Positions 57,801 to 64,000 of a stretch of 64,000 nt of DNA are shown piece by piece. Source of the DNA: Spiractinospora alimapuensis (GTDB taxonomy: Bacteria > Actinomycetota > Actinomycetes > Streptosporangiales > Streptosporangiaceae); the NCBI RefSeq assembly GCF_018437505.1, contig NZ_CP072467.1, forward strand, positions 3,430,010-3,494,009, read 5' to 3'. Position numbers and translations under genes: made by a program. The notes beneath the pieces were generated by a model. The model had not been told where the DNA came from. It saw only the letters and a program-made list of their open reading frames with translations, and ran no database searches. The first letter of the stretch is position 1. The number at the start of each line of letters is the position of its first letter.

Positions 57801-58127
57801 TCAGGCGACCTGAGGATCGTTGCCGTTCTCGGAGGTCATGGCACGCCCGGACATCTCCCATGCCTTCATTCCGCCGGCGACATTGGTGGCCCGCCATCCG
57901 GCGTCGTTGAGCGCGTCGGTAGCCTGTGCCGAGCGTCCGCCGGAGCGGCACACCACATAGACATCGCGGTCCTGTGGAACGTCGCTGACGCGCGCGGCGA
58001 GCTGACCGAGCGGGACGTGCACGGCGTGTGGGGCATGCCCCGCGTTCCACTCCACGTCCTCACGCACATCGAGAAGGAACCCGTCCTCCGGTACGGAGGC
58101 TGCGTCGATCTCCGGCGTTTGGTGCAT
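57801..58127 (-). CDS. Single-domain rhodanese (sulfurtransferase)
   Basis: A 108-residue single rhodanese domain. The active-site Cys is C60 in VVCRSGGRSAQA; it begins DGFLLDVREDVEWNAGHAPHAVHVPLGQL and ends VAGGMKAWEMSG. Such proteins shuttle sulfane sulfur, often with glutathione-, mycothiol- or molybdenum-related sulfur chemistry. ATG at 58127 follows GAGGGGA by eight bases. No partner gene for sulfur metabolism is adjacent. It diverges from the lipoprotein at 58176. Confidence 0.9.
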   Translation of the reverse strand: MHQTPEIDAASVPEDGFLLDVREDVEWNAGHAPHAVHVPLGQLAARVSDVPQDRDVYVVCRSGGRSAQATDALNDAGWRATNVAGGMKAWEMSGRAMTSENGNDPQVA

Positions 58128-58175
58128 ACGGGAATCCCCTCAACAACAGACACATGACACTAAGGCGGAAACCTT

Positions 58176-58721
58176 ATGTCGATCATTCCCGTCCAACAGA
58201 GTATGCGGAACAAACATTCGATCTCTGCCTGGCATCTCCTCTTGTCGGCGGTCCTGTCCGGTCTGCTGCTCACCGCCTGTGGTGACGACGGCACCGAGGT
58301 CGCTCCCGAGGACGCCGACCCGGCGGAGACCGAGGCGGAGGACTCGACCGAGGACGGCGGTGACGCCGAGGACGCCGGCGGCGAGGCCGACACCGAACTG
58401 ACCGTCGTCGTGACGCTCGACCCGGAGGGGGAGGAGCTGCCGGACGAGGAGCGTGAACCGGCGGAGTGGACTCTCACCTGTGGTCCGGAGGGTGGGGACC
58501 ATCCGGACCCTGAGGCCGCTTGTGCGGATCTGGAGGACCTTGACCTGGAGGAGGTCGAGGAGGCGGGCGGTGACGAACCGTGCACCATGATCTACGGCGG
58601 TAACGCCCAGGCGACCGTTTCCGGCCACATCGGCGAAACCGAGGTTGACCTGGAGTTCGACCGTACCGACGGCTGTGAGATCCACCGCTGGGACGTGATG
58701 GGGACCGTTCTGGACGCGTAG
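58176..58721 (+). CDS. SSI-like (subtilisin inhibitor) lipoprotein
   Basis: A 181-residue lipoprotein. A signal peptide with lipobox LLTAC places acylated Cys at residue 35; then comes a strongly acidic linker (about 38-72) and a C-terminal domain like the Streptomyces subtilisin inhibitor: WTLTCGPEGGDHPDPEAACADLEDL, then EPCTMIYGGNAQATVSGHIGETEVDLEF and DGCEIHRWD. The four Cys have SSI spacing and the reactive-site loop is CTMIY, so P1 would be Met as in SSI (CPMVY). The inhibitor would be fixed to the membrane rather than released. ATG 58176 or 58203 may start it. A hairpin follows. Confidence 0.8.
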   Translation: MSIIPVQQSMRNKHSISAWHLLLSAVLSGLLLTACGDDGTEVAPEDADPAETEAEDSTEDGGDAEDAGGEADTELTVVVTLDPEGEELPDEEREPAEWTLTCGPEGGDHPDPEAACADLEDLDLEEVEEAGGDEPCTMIYGGNAQATVSGHIGETEVDLEFDRTDGCEIHRWDVMGTVLDA

Positions 58722-58768
58722 TCGACTCGGATGACGGCCGGGCCGGAATCCGGCTCCGACCGATCTCT

Positions 58769-58802
58769 CTCGGGGGCGTGGACGATCGTCCGCGCCCCCG
58801 AG
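58769..58802. terminator. Hairpin after the SSI-like lipoprotein
   Basis: CTCGGGGGCG (58769-58778) pairs perfectly with CGCCCCCGAG (58793-58802); the loop contains a further palindrome GGACGATCGTCC. About 48 bases after the stop. Confidence 0.72.
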
Positions 58803-58956
58803 CGCGTGCGTACTCCGGGGACGTGTCGGACGAGTGCGCGCTCGCCTCCGGGAAGCGACTTCCAACGGGCGGGCAACGTGTCCAGGCCGCACGAAGGGGT
58901 CACCCGCGGGGACGAGAGGGAACCCGAGGCAACCGACACCGCCCCACCCCGAGTGA

Positions 58957-59291
58957 GGCGCGCGGCGCAAAGGACCACCCGGCGGCGCAGGGCTCCAGGC
59001 CCGTCACCCCGACCGGCGCGCGACCAACGTCGCCGCGCGGGGTCCGGCGCGGAGCGGCCCCAGCCAACAGAGTGGGGAGCGTCCCCCCGAAAGACGCCCC
59101 TGCGAGGCTGCCCTAGCAGCCCGGCACACGAACGCTTTCAGGCGCGCAGCGCCGCAGAATCACCCGGCGATGCAGGGCTCCAGGCCCGTCCCTCCGACCG
59201 GTGCGCGACCAACGTTGCCACGCGGGGGGCGCGGGGGGTCGTCCCCCCGACCAGCACAAAAAGACGACCTTGCGAGGCTGCCCTAGCAGCC
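58957..59291. repeat. Imperfect tandem duplication (about 165 + 152 bp) next to tRNA-Leu
   Basis: Copy A (about 58957-59121) and copy B (about 59140-59291) share long identical runs, for example GCAGGGCTCCAGGCCCGT, GCGACCAACGT and GCGAGGCTGCCCTAGCAGCC. Copy B ends in the terminator of the tRNA-Leu gene, so copy A carries a decayed terminator. The region has no convincing gene; frames read Arg/Pro-rich. Confidence 0.7.
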
Positions 59292-59306
59292 GAGCAAGGT
59301 CGTCTT
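59261..59306 (-). terminator. tRNA-Leu terminator
   Basis: A 13-bp perfect stem (59261-59273 with 59294-59306) encloses a second stem GGCTGC/GCAGCC; on the minus strand it is followed by TTTTTGTGC. It lies nine bases beyond the tRNA. Confidence 0.9.
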
Positions 59307-59315
59307 AGAGTCGCG

Positions 59316-59398
59316 TGGGCGAGGAGGGATTTGAACCCTCACATCCTTTCGGACACACGGACCTGAACCGTGCGCGTCTACCGTTCCGCCACCCGCCC
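59316..59398 (-). tRNA. tRNA-Leu (anticodon CAG)
   Basis: An 83-base class II tRNA on the minus strand: acceptor GGGCGGG with CTCGCCC (one G-T pair), discriminator A, anticodon loop TTCAGGT (CAG), variable arm TGTCCGAAAGGATG and T-arm GAGGGTTCAAATCCCTC. CCA is not encoded. It reads CUG, a frequent Leu codon in high-GC genomes. Confidence 0.97.
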
Positions 59399-59721
59399 AA
59401 GGGGTACTTATCTGTGGATAAGCTGTATCTGTGTCGGACCGCTGGTCTTGCGGCCCGTGCTGGCGATGGGATCAAGGCTAACACGGTTGTGGGACCGGTT
59501 GCGCATCGTTTGTTTGTGGCTGGGGTGGACTGACTGCCGGGCTGAGTGTTGACACTCGTGGCACGATTGCACGGTTACGATCGTCTCAGTGCTTGTCTCG
59601 CGGCTTTTTGGGGCCTTGGTCCGGCCGCGTGTACCGATGGGAAGGCGGTTTCCCGGAGTGTTCCTGGGCGGGAACCGCGGCGTCGCTCGCTCGCGCGCGA
59701 GTTGGGCAGGGGAGGTGCCTT
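59399..59721. other. Intergenic region upstream of fhaA
   Basis: The 323-base gap between the divergent tRNA-Leu and fhaA genes. It holds a DnaA-box sequence at 59413 and a TTGACA at 59549 whose best -10 partner (TACGAT at 59576) is too far for a typical promoter. No gene is seen. Confidence 0.5.
59413..59421 (-). promoter_or_regulatory. Perfect DnaA box
   Basis: TGTGGATAA, the exact complement of the consensus TTATCCACA, lies 15 bases upstream of the tRNA-Leu 5' end. A single box fits DnaA binding at a promoter or titration site; this gene cluster lies near oriC in actinomycetes. Confidence 0.55.
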
Positions 59722-60480
59722 GTGGGAGTGCTCCAACGCTTCGAGCGCAGACTTGAGGGCATAGTCGAGGGAGGCTTCGCCTGGGCGTTCAAGTCGGAGC
59801 TTCAGCCCGTCGAGGTGGCGAGTGCGGTCCAGCGTGAGATGGACGAGCGCGCGGCCATCGTCGCCAAGGGTCGGACGTTGGTTCCCAACGATTTCGTTGT
59901 GGAGTTGTCGGCTCCGGACAAGGAACGTCTCGAGGTGTACTCGGACAACTTGGGTGAGGAGTTGGCGAAGCTCGCGCGTGAGTACGCGAGTGAGCAGGAG
60001 TACTCCTTCGTTGGCCCGGTCCGGGTACGGTTTGACCAGGCGGAGGACCTCAAGACGGGTCGGTTCCGGATTCGTTCTGGCGTGATCCGGGGGTCCACGG
60101 TCGAGGGCGGCGAGATTCGCCAGCCGACGTCGGACCATCCGCAGAGCGCCTCGGGGATCCGGGGTAACCCGCGGTTGTTGTTGGCGTCGATGGACGATCC
60201 GTCGGGCGCGGCGGAGCGCGGGGCTCAGCAGTCGTTCGAGTTGGCGACTCAGGTCACGTTGCTGGGGCGCGGCAACGACTGTGATCTCCGGTTGGTGGAC
60301 AACGGTGTTTCACGTCACCACGCGGAGATCCGGGTGGACGACAACGAGGCCGTGTTGGTGGACCTGGGGTCCACGAACGGCACGTTCGTGAACGGCCAGC
60401 AGGCGGAACGACCGATTCAGCTTGTGGATGGCACGCGTGTGACTTTGGGACGCACGATCATGACCTTCCGCCGGGACTAA
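59722..60480 (+). CDS. fhaA: FhaA, DUF3662 and FHA domain protein
   Basis: A 252-residue protein. Residues 1-120 form the DUF3662 domain (VGVLQRFERRLEGIVEGGFAWAFKSELQPVEVASAVQREMDE...VELSAPDKERLE); residues about 165-250 form a FHA domain with TLLGRGNDCDLRLVDNGVSRHHAEI and LVDLGSTNGTFVNG, which reads phospho-threonine. FhaA binds phosphorylated cell-wall regulators such as MviN in mycobacteria and controls peptidoglycan synthesis. GTG at 59722 follows GGGGAGG; the open frame extends left without a ribosome site. It is the first gene of the phosphatase/cell-shape cluster. Confidence 0.93.
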   Translation: MGVLQRFERRLEGIVEGGFAWAFKSELQPVEVASAVQREMDERAAIVAKGRTLVPNDFVVELSAPDKERLEVYSDNLGEELAKLAREYASEQEYSFVGPVRVRFDQAEDLKTGRFRIRSGVIRGSTVEGGEIRQPTSDHPQSASGIRGNPRLLLASMDDPSGAAERGAQQSFELATQVTLLGRGNDCDLRLVDNGVSRHHAEIRVDDNEAVLVDLGSTNGTFVNGQQAERPIQLVDGTRVTLGRTIMTFRRD

Positions 60481-60761
60481 TCCCGTTGTGATGACGGGAA
60501 CCGGCGACGAGCCACAAACGACTAAGGCAGGAGGAGGAGCCCCACATCGGTGACCCCGGTGGCCATGGGGATGAACCACGAAGTCTGGAATGGCCAGGAG
60601 TTCTCCCTCCCAACGGCTTGATCCGGTCGGGCACAATAGCCGGGTCTGCCGGTTCTCCTGGCGGATGACGCGGCTTTATCAATGACCATGGTGGAGACGG
60701 CGATCCGGTGGGATCGCCGCGACCTCCGGCCGGAGCACGACAGGGACCAAAGAGCACTGCA

Positions 60762-61241
60762 ATGACCGACCTCACCCTCATGGCGTTCAAGCTCGCGTTT
60801 CTCGCGGTGCTTTGGTTGTTCGTCCTCATGGCGGTCGGTGTGATCAGAACCGACCTGTTCGGTTCGCCACGCGGCAAGGCCCAGCAGGCACGGCCGGCCG
60901 CGGGGGAGCCCAAGCGCCGGGCGTCAGGTTCCTCCCGCGGACGCCGGAAGGAGCCTCGTGCTCTCGTCGTCACCCAGGGCCCTCTCACCGGCACGACCCT
61001 CGATCTGACCTCTCAGCCGATTGTGATCGGGCGCGCTCAGGATGCCACTCTCGTCATCAACGACGACTACGCGTCGGGCCGCCACGCGCGGATCTATCCC
61101 GACAACGGCCGTTGGATCGTCGAGGACCTGGGATCCACGAATGGCACCTATCTCGGTAACCAGCGCTTGACCCGGGCGGTTCCTTTGACTGTCGGGCAAC
61201 CAATCCGTATCGGCAAGACCGTCCTGGAACTACGCAAATGA
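60762..61241 (+). CDS. fhaB: FhaB (FipA-like), membrane-anchored FHA domain protein
   Basis: A 159-residue protein with an N-terminal transmembrane helix (LMAFKLAFLAVLWLFVLMAVGVI), a basic linker and a C-terminal FHA domain (about 85-158; PIVIGRAQDATLVINDDYASGRHARI...VEDLGSTNGTYLGNQ). The VVTQGPLTGTTLD segment just before it is like the Thr phosphorylation site used by PknA/PknB on this family. In mycobacteria the orthologue links FtsZ and FtsQ during stress. ATG at 60762 has a weak ribosome site. Its stop overlaps the pstP start (ATGA), so the two are translationally coupled. Confidence 0.93.
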   Translation: MTDLTLMAFKLAFLAVLWLFVLMAVGVIRTDLFGSPRGKAQQARPAAGEPKRRASGSSRGRRKEPRALVVTQGPLTGTTLDLTSQPIVIGRAQDATLVINDDYASGRHARIYPDNGRWIVEDLGSTNGTYLGNQRLTRAVPLTVGQPIRIGKTVLELRK

Positions 61242-62572
61242 CCATTGCACTCCGTTACGCGGCATACTCCGATGTCGGACACCTCCGCGAAGGCAACGAA
61301 GATTCCGGTTACGCGGGGCCCCACCTGCTCGCGGTCGCCGACGGCATGGGGGGTTACGAGGGTGGCGAGATCGCGAGCTCGATCGCGATCTCCGCGCTGC
61401 AACCACTGGACGGCGACACGCTTGGCAGCGAGATGGTCGAGGTCCTGCGTAGCGCCCTGGACCAGGCGAACCAGGCGATCGCCCAGCAGGTGGTGGAGAA
61501 CGCCCGGTTGGAGAACATGGGAACCACGATCACGGCAATGCTGTGGTCGGGTTCCCGTTTCGCGTTGATCCACGTCGGGGACTCGCGCGCCTACCGGTTG
61601 CGCGACGGCGAGTTCGGGCAGATCACGCACGACCACACTCTGGTGCAGACCCTCGTCGACGAGGGCAAGATCACCGAAGAGGAGGTCGCGACCCACCCGC
61701 AGCGGTCCCTCATCCTGCGCGCGCTGAACGGCCAGGGCGAGGTCGACCCGGACATCCAGGTGAGCGAGGCCCAGGTCGGGGACCGGTTCCTGCTCTGTTC
61801 GGACGGCCTGTCCGGGGTGGTGAGCAAGGACACGATCGGCGAGACGCTCAGCACCGAGGAGAACCTCGACGCGGCGGCGCGGCGCCTGATCGACCTCGCG
61901 AACCGTGGCGGTGGGCCCGACAACATCACCGCCGTTCTCGCCGAGGTGGTGGACACGGCCCGGGATCCGAAGCACATCCCGACGAACTCGGTCGTGGTGG
62001 GGGCCGCCGACCAGCGGCGCGAACCCCCGATGATCCCGGACACACCCGCCGGGCGCGCCCAGGGACTCTCCCGGTCCAGCTCCGACACCGCGGAGATGGA
62101 CCCGATCCGCGACGTCCCCGACGAGGGCGACGCGGAGCCGGAGTATCGGACCTACCGCTGGTGGCCGATGGTGCTGGGATTCGTCGTCGTGCTGGCCCTG
62201 GTGTTGGGTGGCGCCTACTACTTCGGCAAGCAGTGGCTGGACAACCAGTACTTCATCGGCCCGGATGACGACGAGACGAATATCGCCGTCTACCGCGGCA
62301 TCAATTCCACGGTGCTTGGTATTAGCCTGGCGTACGACCCCGTGGACACGGGCATCCCCCTCGATCACCTGCCGGACCAGGACCAGGCCCGGGTGAGCGA
62401 GACGATCAACTTCGACAGTCGTGAGGCCGCGGACGACCGCGTGGAGGAGCTGCGCTCCACCGCCGAGGGTTGTGCGGCCGATCCTGGTTCCTGCGGCATC
62501 GATCCGCCTTCCGACGCTGACACTGAGGCCCCGGCACCGCAGCGCGACTCCGAGGCTCCTGGGGAGCAGTAG
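61238..62572 (+). CDS. pstP: PstP, membrane-bound PP2C-family Ser/Thr phosphatase
   Basis: A 444-residue protein. Residues 1-240 are a PP2C phosphatase with metal aspartates at D22 (EGNEDSG) and D35 (VADGMGGYEGGE) and later CSDGLSGVVS and GGGPDNITAVL. A linker leads to a single transmembrane helix (about 305-327, WWPMVLGFVVVLALVLGGAYYFG) and an extracellular domain of about 110 residues with an acidic tail. PstP dephosphorylates PknA/PknB and their substrates and governs cell division and wall synthesis. The start overlaps fhaB by four bases, and rodA begins directly after its stop. Confidence 0.94.
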   Translation: MTIALRYAAYSDVGHLREGNEDSGYAGPHLLAVADGMGGYEGGEIASSIAISALQPLDGDTLGSEMVEVLRSALDQANQAIAQQVVENARLENMGTTITAMLWSGSRFALIHVGDSRAYRLRDGEFGQITHDHTLVQTLVDEGKITEEEVATHPQRSLILRALNGQGEVDPDIQVSEAQVGDRFLLCSDGLSGVVSKDTIGETLSTEENLDAAARRLIDLANRGGGPDNITAVLAEVVDTARDPKHIPTNSVVVGAADQRREPPMIPDTPAGRAQGLSRSSSDTAEMDPIRDVPDEGDAEPEYRTYRWWPMVLGFVVVLALVLGGAYYFGKQWLDNQYFIGPDDDETNIAVYRGINSTVLGISLAYDPVDTGIPLDHLPDQDQARVSETINFDSREAADDRVEELRSTAEGCAADPGSCGIDPPSDADTEAPAPQRDSEAPGEQ

Positions 62573-63961
62573 ATGAGCGACACCGCACCGGTCACCCTTC
62601 CGCCGGTCAAGCGGCGCAACGCTGAGCTGACGATCCTCGGGGTCGCGCTCGGGATTTCGCTGTTCGCCTACATCTCCGCGGGCCTCGCGCTGAACGGGTC
62701 CGTCCCGCCGGGGCTGTTCGGCTATGGGTTGACGTTCTGCGGTCTGTCCCTGGCCACGCATTTCGCGATGCGGTGGCTGGCCCCCTACGCCGACCCGCTG
62801 ATCCTCCCTTGCGCCGTGTTCCTGAACGGTCTCGGCCTTGCGATGGTGTGGCGCCTCAACCAGGGCGAGGCGGGCGACCACGCGGGTGTCGGCACCCAGT
62901 TGATCTGGACGGCGCTCGGTCAGGTCGTGTGTCTGGCCATCCTGTTCTTTCTGAAGGAACCGCGCCACCTCCAGCGCTACCCCTACCTGCTGGCCGCGGG
63001 CGCGATCTTCCTGCTGCTCCTCCCCGTGGTCCCCGGACTGGGCATCGAACGATTCGGCGCCCAGCGGTGGATCGGCTTCGGGGGCTTCACGCTGCAGCCG
63101 TCGGAGTTCGCGAAGATCGCCTTGGTGCTGTTCCTCTCGGGCTACCTGGTGCAGAAGCGGGACGTCCTGTCCCTGGCGAGCCGCCGGTTGCTACGCATCG
63201 GCCCGGTCACGCTCCTCACCCTGCCCCGGATGCGCGACATGGGTCCGATGGTGGTCGGCTGGTCGATCTCGATCCTGATCCTGGTGGCGACCACCGACCT
63301 CGGAACCTCCCTGATGCTGTTCGGGACCTTCCTCGCCATGATCTACGTGGCGACGCAACGGTCGTCCTGGGTCATCATCGGGCTCACCCTGTTCATGGGG
63401 GGTGCCACGCTCGCGTGGTTCCTCTTCAGCCACATCCAGCTGCGCGCGAACATCTGGCTCAACGCCTTCGACGACGAGCTGATGAACTCCGACAGCCACC
63501 AACTGGTGCAGGGCCTGTTCGCCATGGCCGAGGGTGGACTGCTCGGTACCGGGTTGGGGAGTGGCTCCCCGGACACCATCTTCGCCGCGGACTCCGACTT
63601 CATCCTCGTCTCCTTCGCCGAGGAGCTCGGCCTCACCGGCCTCATGGCGATCCTGTTGGTCATCTTCCTGCTGGTGGAGCGCGGCCTCCGGGTGGCGCTG
63701 GCCTCCCGCGAACTCTTCGCGAAGATGGTCGCCACCGGCCTCTCGTTCCTCATCGCCTTCCAGGTGTTCGTCGTTCTGGGTGGGGTCAGCCGGGTGATCC
63801 CGCTGACCGGTATGACCACGCCGTTCATGTCCGCCGGAGGTACGTCCCTGCTGGCGAGCTGGGTCATCGTCGCGATCCTGTTGCGTCTGAGCGACAACGC
63901 GCGTAAGCCCGCACCGGTCGCCATCCAGAACGAAGGAATGACGCAGGTGATCTCTCGATGA
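62573..63961 (+). CDS. rodA: RodA/FtsW-family SEDS glycosyltransferase
   Basis: A 462-residue polytopic protein with about ten to twelve transmembrane helices. The SEDS features are present: GAQRWIGFGGFTLQPSEFAKIALVLF, GTSLMLFGTFLAMIYVATQ, a catalytic-loop segment NSDSHQLVQGLFAMAEGGLLGTGLG and the end GGVSRVIPLTGMTTPFMSAGGTSLLASW. It polymerises lipid II into glycan strands together with a class B PBP. Placement between pstP and pbpA identifies the elongation/cell-shape member rather than the division FtsW. ATG at 62573 follows the pstP stop with no gap. Confidence 0.93.
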   Translation: MSDTAPVTLPPVKRRNAELTILGVALGISLFAYISAGLALNGSVPPGLFGYGLTFCGLSLATHFAMRWLAPYADPLILPCAVFLNGLGLAMVWRLNQGEAGDHAGVGTQLIWTALGQVVCLAILFFLKEPRHLQRYPYLLAAGAIFLLLLPVVPGLGIERFGAQRWIGFGGFTLQPSEFAKIALVLFLSGYLVQKRDVLSLASRRLLRIGPVTLLTLPRMRDMGPMVVGWSISILILVATTDLGTSLMLFGTFLAMIYVATQRSSWVIIGLTLFMGGATLAWFLFSHIQLRANIWLNAFDDELMNSDSHQLVQGLFAMAEGGLLGTGLGSGSPDTIFAADSDFILVSFAEELGLTGLMAILLVIFLLVERGLRVALASRELFAKMVATGLSFLIAFQVFVVLGGVSRVIPLTGMTTPFMSAGGTSLLASWVIVAILLRLSDNARKPAPVAIQNEGMTQVISR

Positions 63962-64000
63962 ACAAGCCGATCCGTCGCCTCTCGCTGTTCATCATGGTCC
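63958..64000 (+). CDS. pbpA: PbpA, class B penicillin-binding protein, 5' end only
   Basis: ATG at 63958 overlaps the rodA stop (ATGA). The window ends after 14 codons (MNKPIRRLSLFIMV), a basic N-terminus followed by the start of a membrane anchor. The order fhaA-fhaB-pstP-rodA-pbpA-pknA-pknB is conserved in actinobacteria, so the identification rests mainly on position. Confidence 0.8.
   Translation, partial: MNKPIRRLSLFIMV

Noticed and set aside
58731..59366. A 211-codon frame over the tandem repeat and tRNA-Leu
   Set aside because: It runs through a terminator and a tRNA; composition is Arg/Pro-rich.
61148..62968. A 606-codon minus-strand frame across pstP and rodA
   Set aside because: It overlaps two well-identified conserved genes; the antisense product has no motif.
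1..64000. CRISPR arrays, insertion sequences, prophage or integrase genes
   Set aside because: None found: no regularly spaced repeats, no transposase or integrase motifs.

Overview
The window is about 70% G+C with GTG starts, strong GGAGG ribosome-binding sites, short intergenic gaps and actinomycete hallmark genes: a LytR-CpsA-Psr protein, fhaA-fhaB-pstP-rodA-pbpA, a Bpa proteasome activator, PopR/ClgR-controlled clpP genes, an SSI-type protease inhibitor and F420/PPOX proteins. It is a filamentous actinomycete chromosome, probably Nocardiopsaceae-like (Nocardiopsis or a relative). The family is inferred from gene content and style, not tested by alignment. The right end carries the cell-wall/Ser-Thr phosphatase cluster that lies near oriC in actinomycetes. 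There are no insertion sequences, integrases, prophage genes or CRISPR arrays.

Layout. 0-5.3 kb: a VOC protein fragment, an orphan NarL-type regulator, a xanthine/uracil permease, a methyltransferase, a PrsW-like membrane protease and an RlmA-like rRNA methyltransferase. 5.4-5.7 kb: an intact small antitoxin followed by a Doc-like toxin reduced to 26 codons. 5.7-12.5 kb: a NlpC/P60 hydrolase, HMG-CoA lyase and a divergent MFS symporter, a LytR-CpsA-Psr protein and two secreted low-complexity proteins. 13.4-22.3 kb: a catabolic island with an amidase, a D-2-hydroxyacid dehydrogenase, a DUF3830 protein, two maleate-isomerase/EutA-like racemase-superfamily enzymes, an FCD-type GntR regulator, a GabD-like aldehyde dehydrogenase and a GabT-like aminotransferase. 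The same palindrome (ATTGTCAACAAT) overlaps the -10 region of two of its promoters. 22.6-26.9 kb: tRNA-Arg(ACG), a small metallopeptidase, a methyltransferase, a MerR-SDR pair and a response regulator whose phospho-acceptor Asp is Pro. 27-30.5 kb: a tight operon of amino-acid oxidase, amino-acid permease and formamidase-like amidase. 30.5-34 kb: a hydrolase/TetR divergent pair, a peptidoglycan-binding secreted protein and a copper pair (CopZ plus a His-rich protein) behind a CsoR-type palindrome. 34-38 kb: an Aquifex-type aconitase, then a clpP pair with two upstream PopR-type palindromes and a convergent popR ending in Leu-Ala-Ala. 38-47.9 kb: another NarL-type regulator, a coiled-coil membrane protein, lipoproteins, a three-gene operon of membrane-anchored extracytoplasmic proteins facing a large polytopic protein, DUF2786 and PPOX proteins, and a dnaN paralogue. 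48.5-58.7 kb: tRNA-Ser(TGA), a Pro-rich MinD-like ATPase, quinone oxidoreductase-bpa, pheA-DUF4446, a PAS-GAF-PAS kinase with a STAS protein and a GT2 enzyme, an ogt gene, a rhodanese and an SSI-like lipoprotein. 58.8-64 kb: a tandem repeat, tRNA-Leu(CAG), a DnaA box, then fhaA, fhaB-pstP-rodA-pbpA, truncated by the window end.

The most coherent candidate for an undescribed system is the 13.4-22.3 kb island. Its gene set fits breakdown of an amide- or imide-containing dicarboxylate or gamma-amino acid to central metabolism, under one GntR regulator. The three-protein extracytoplasmic operon with its polytopic neighbour (41.1-44.5 kb) is a second, uncharacterised module.
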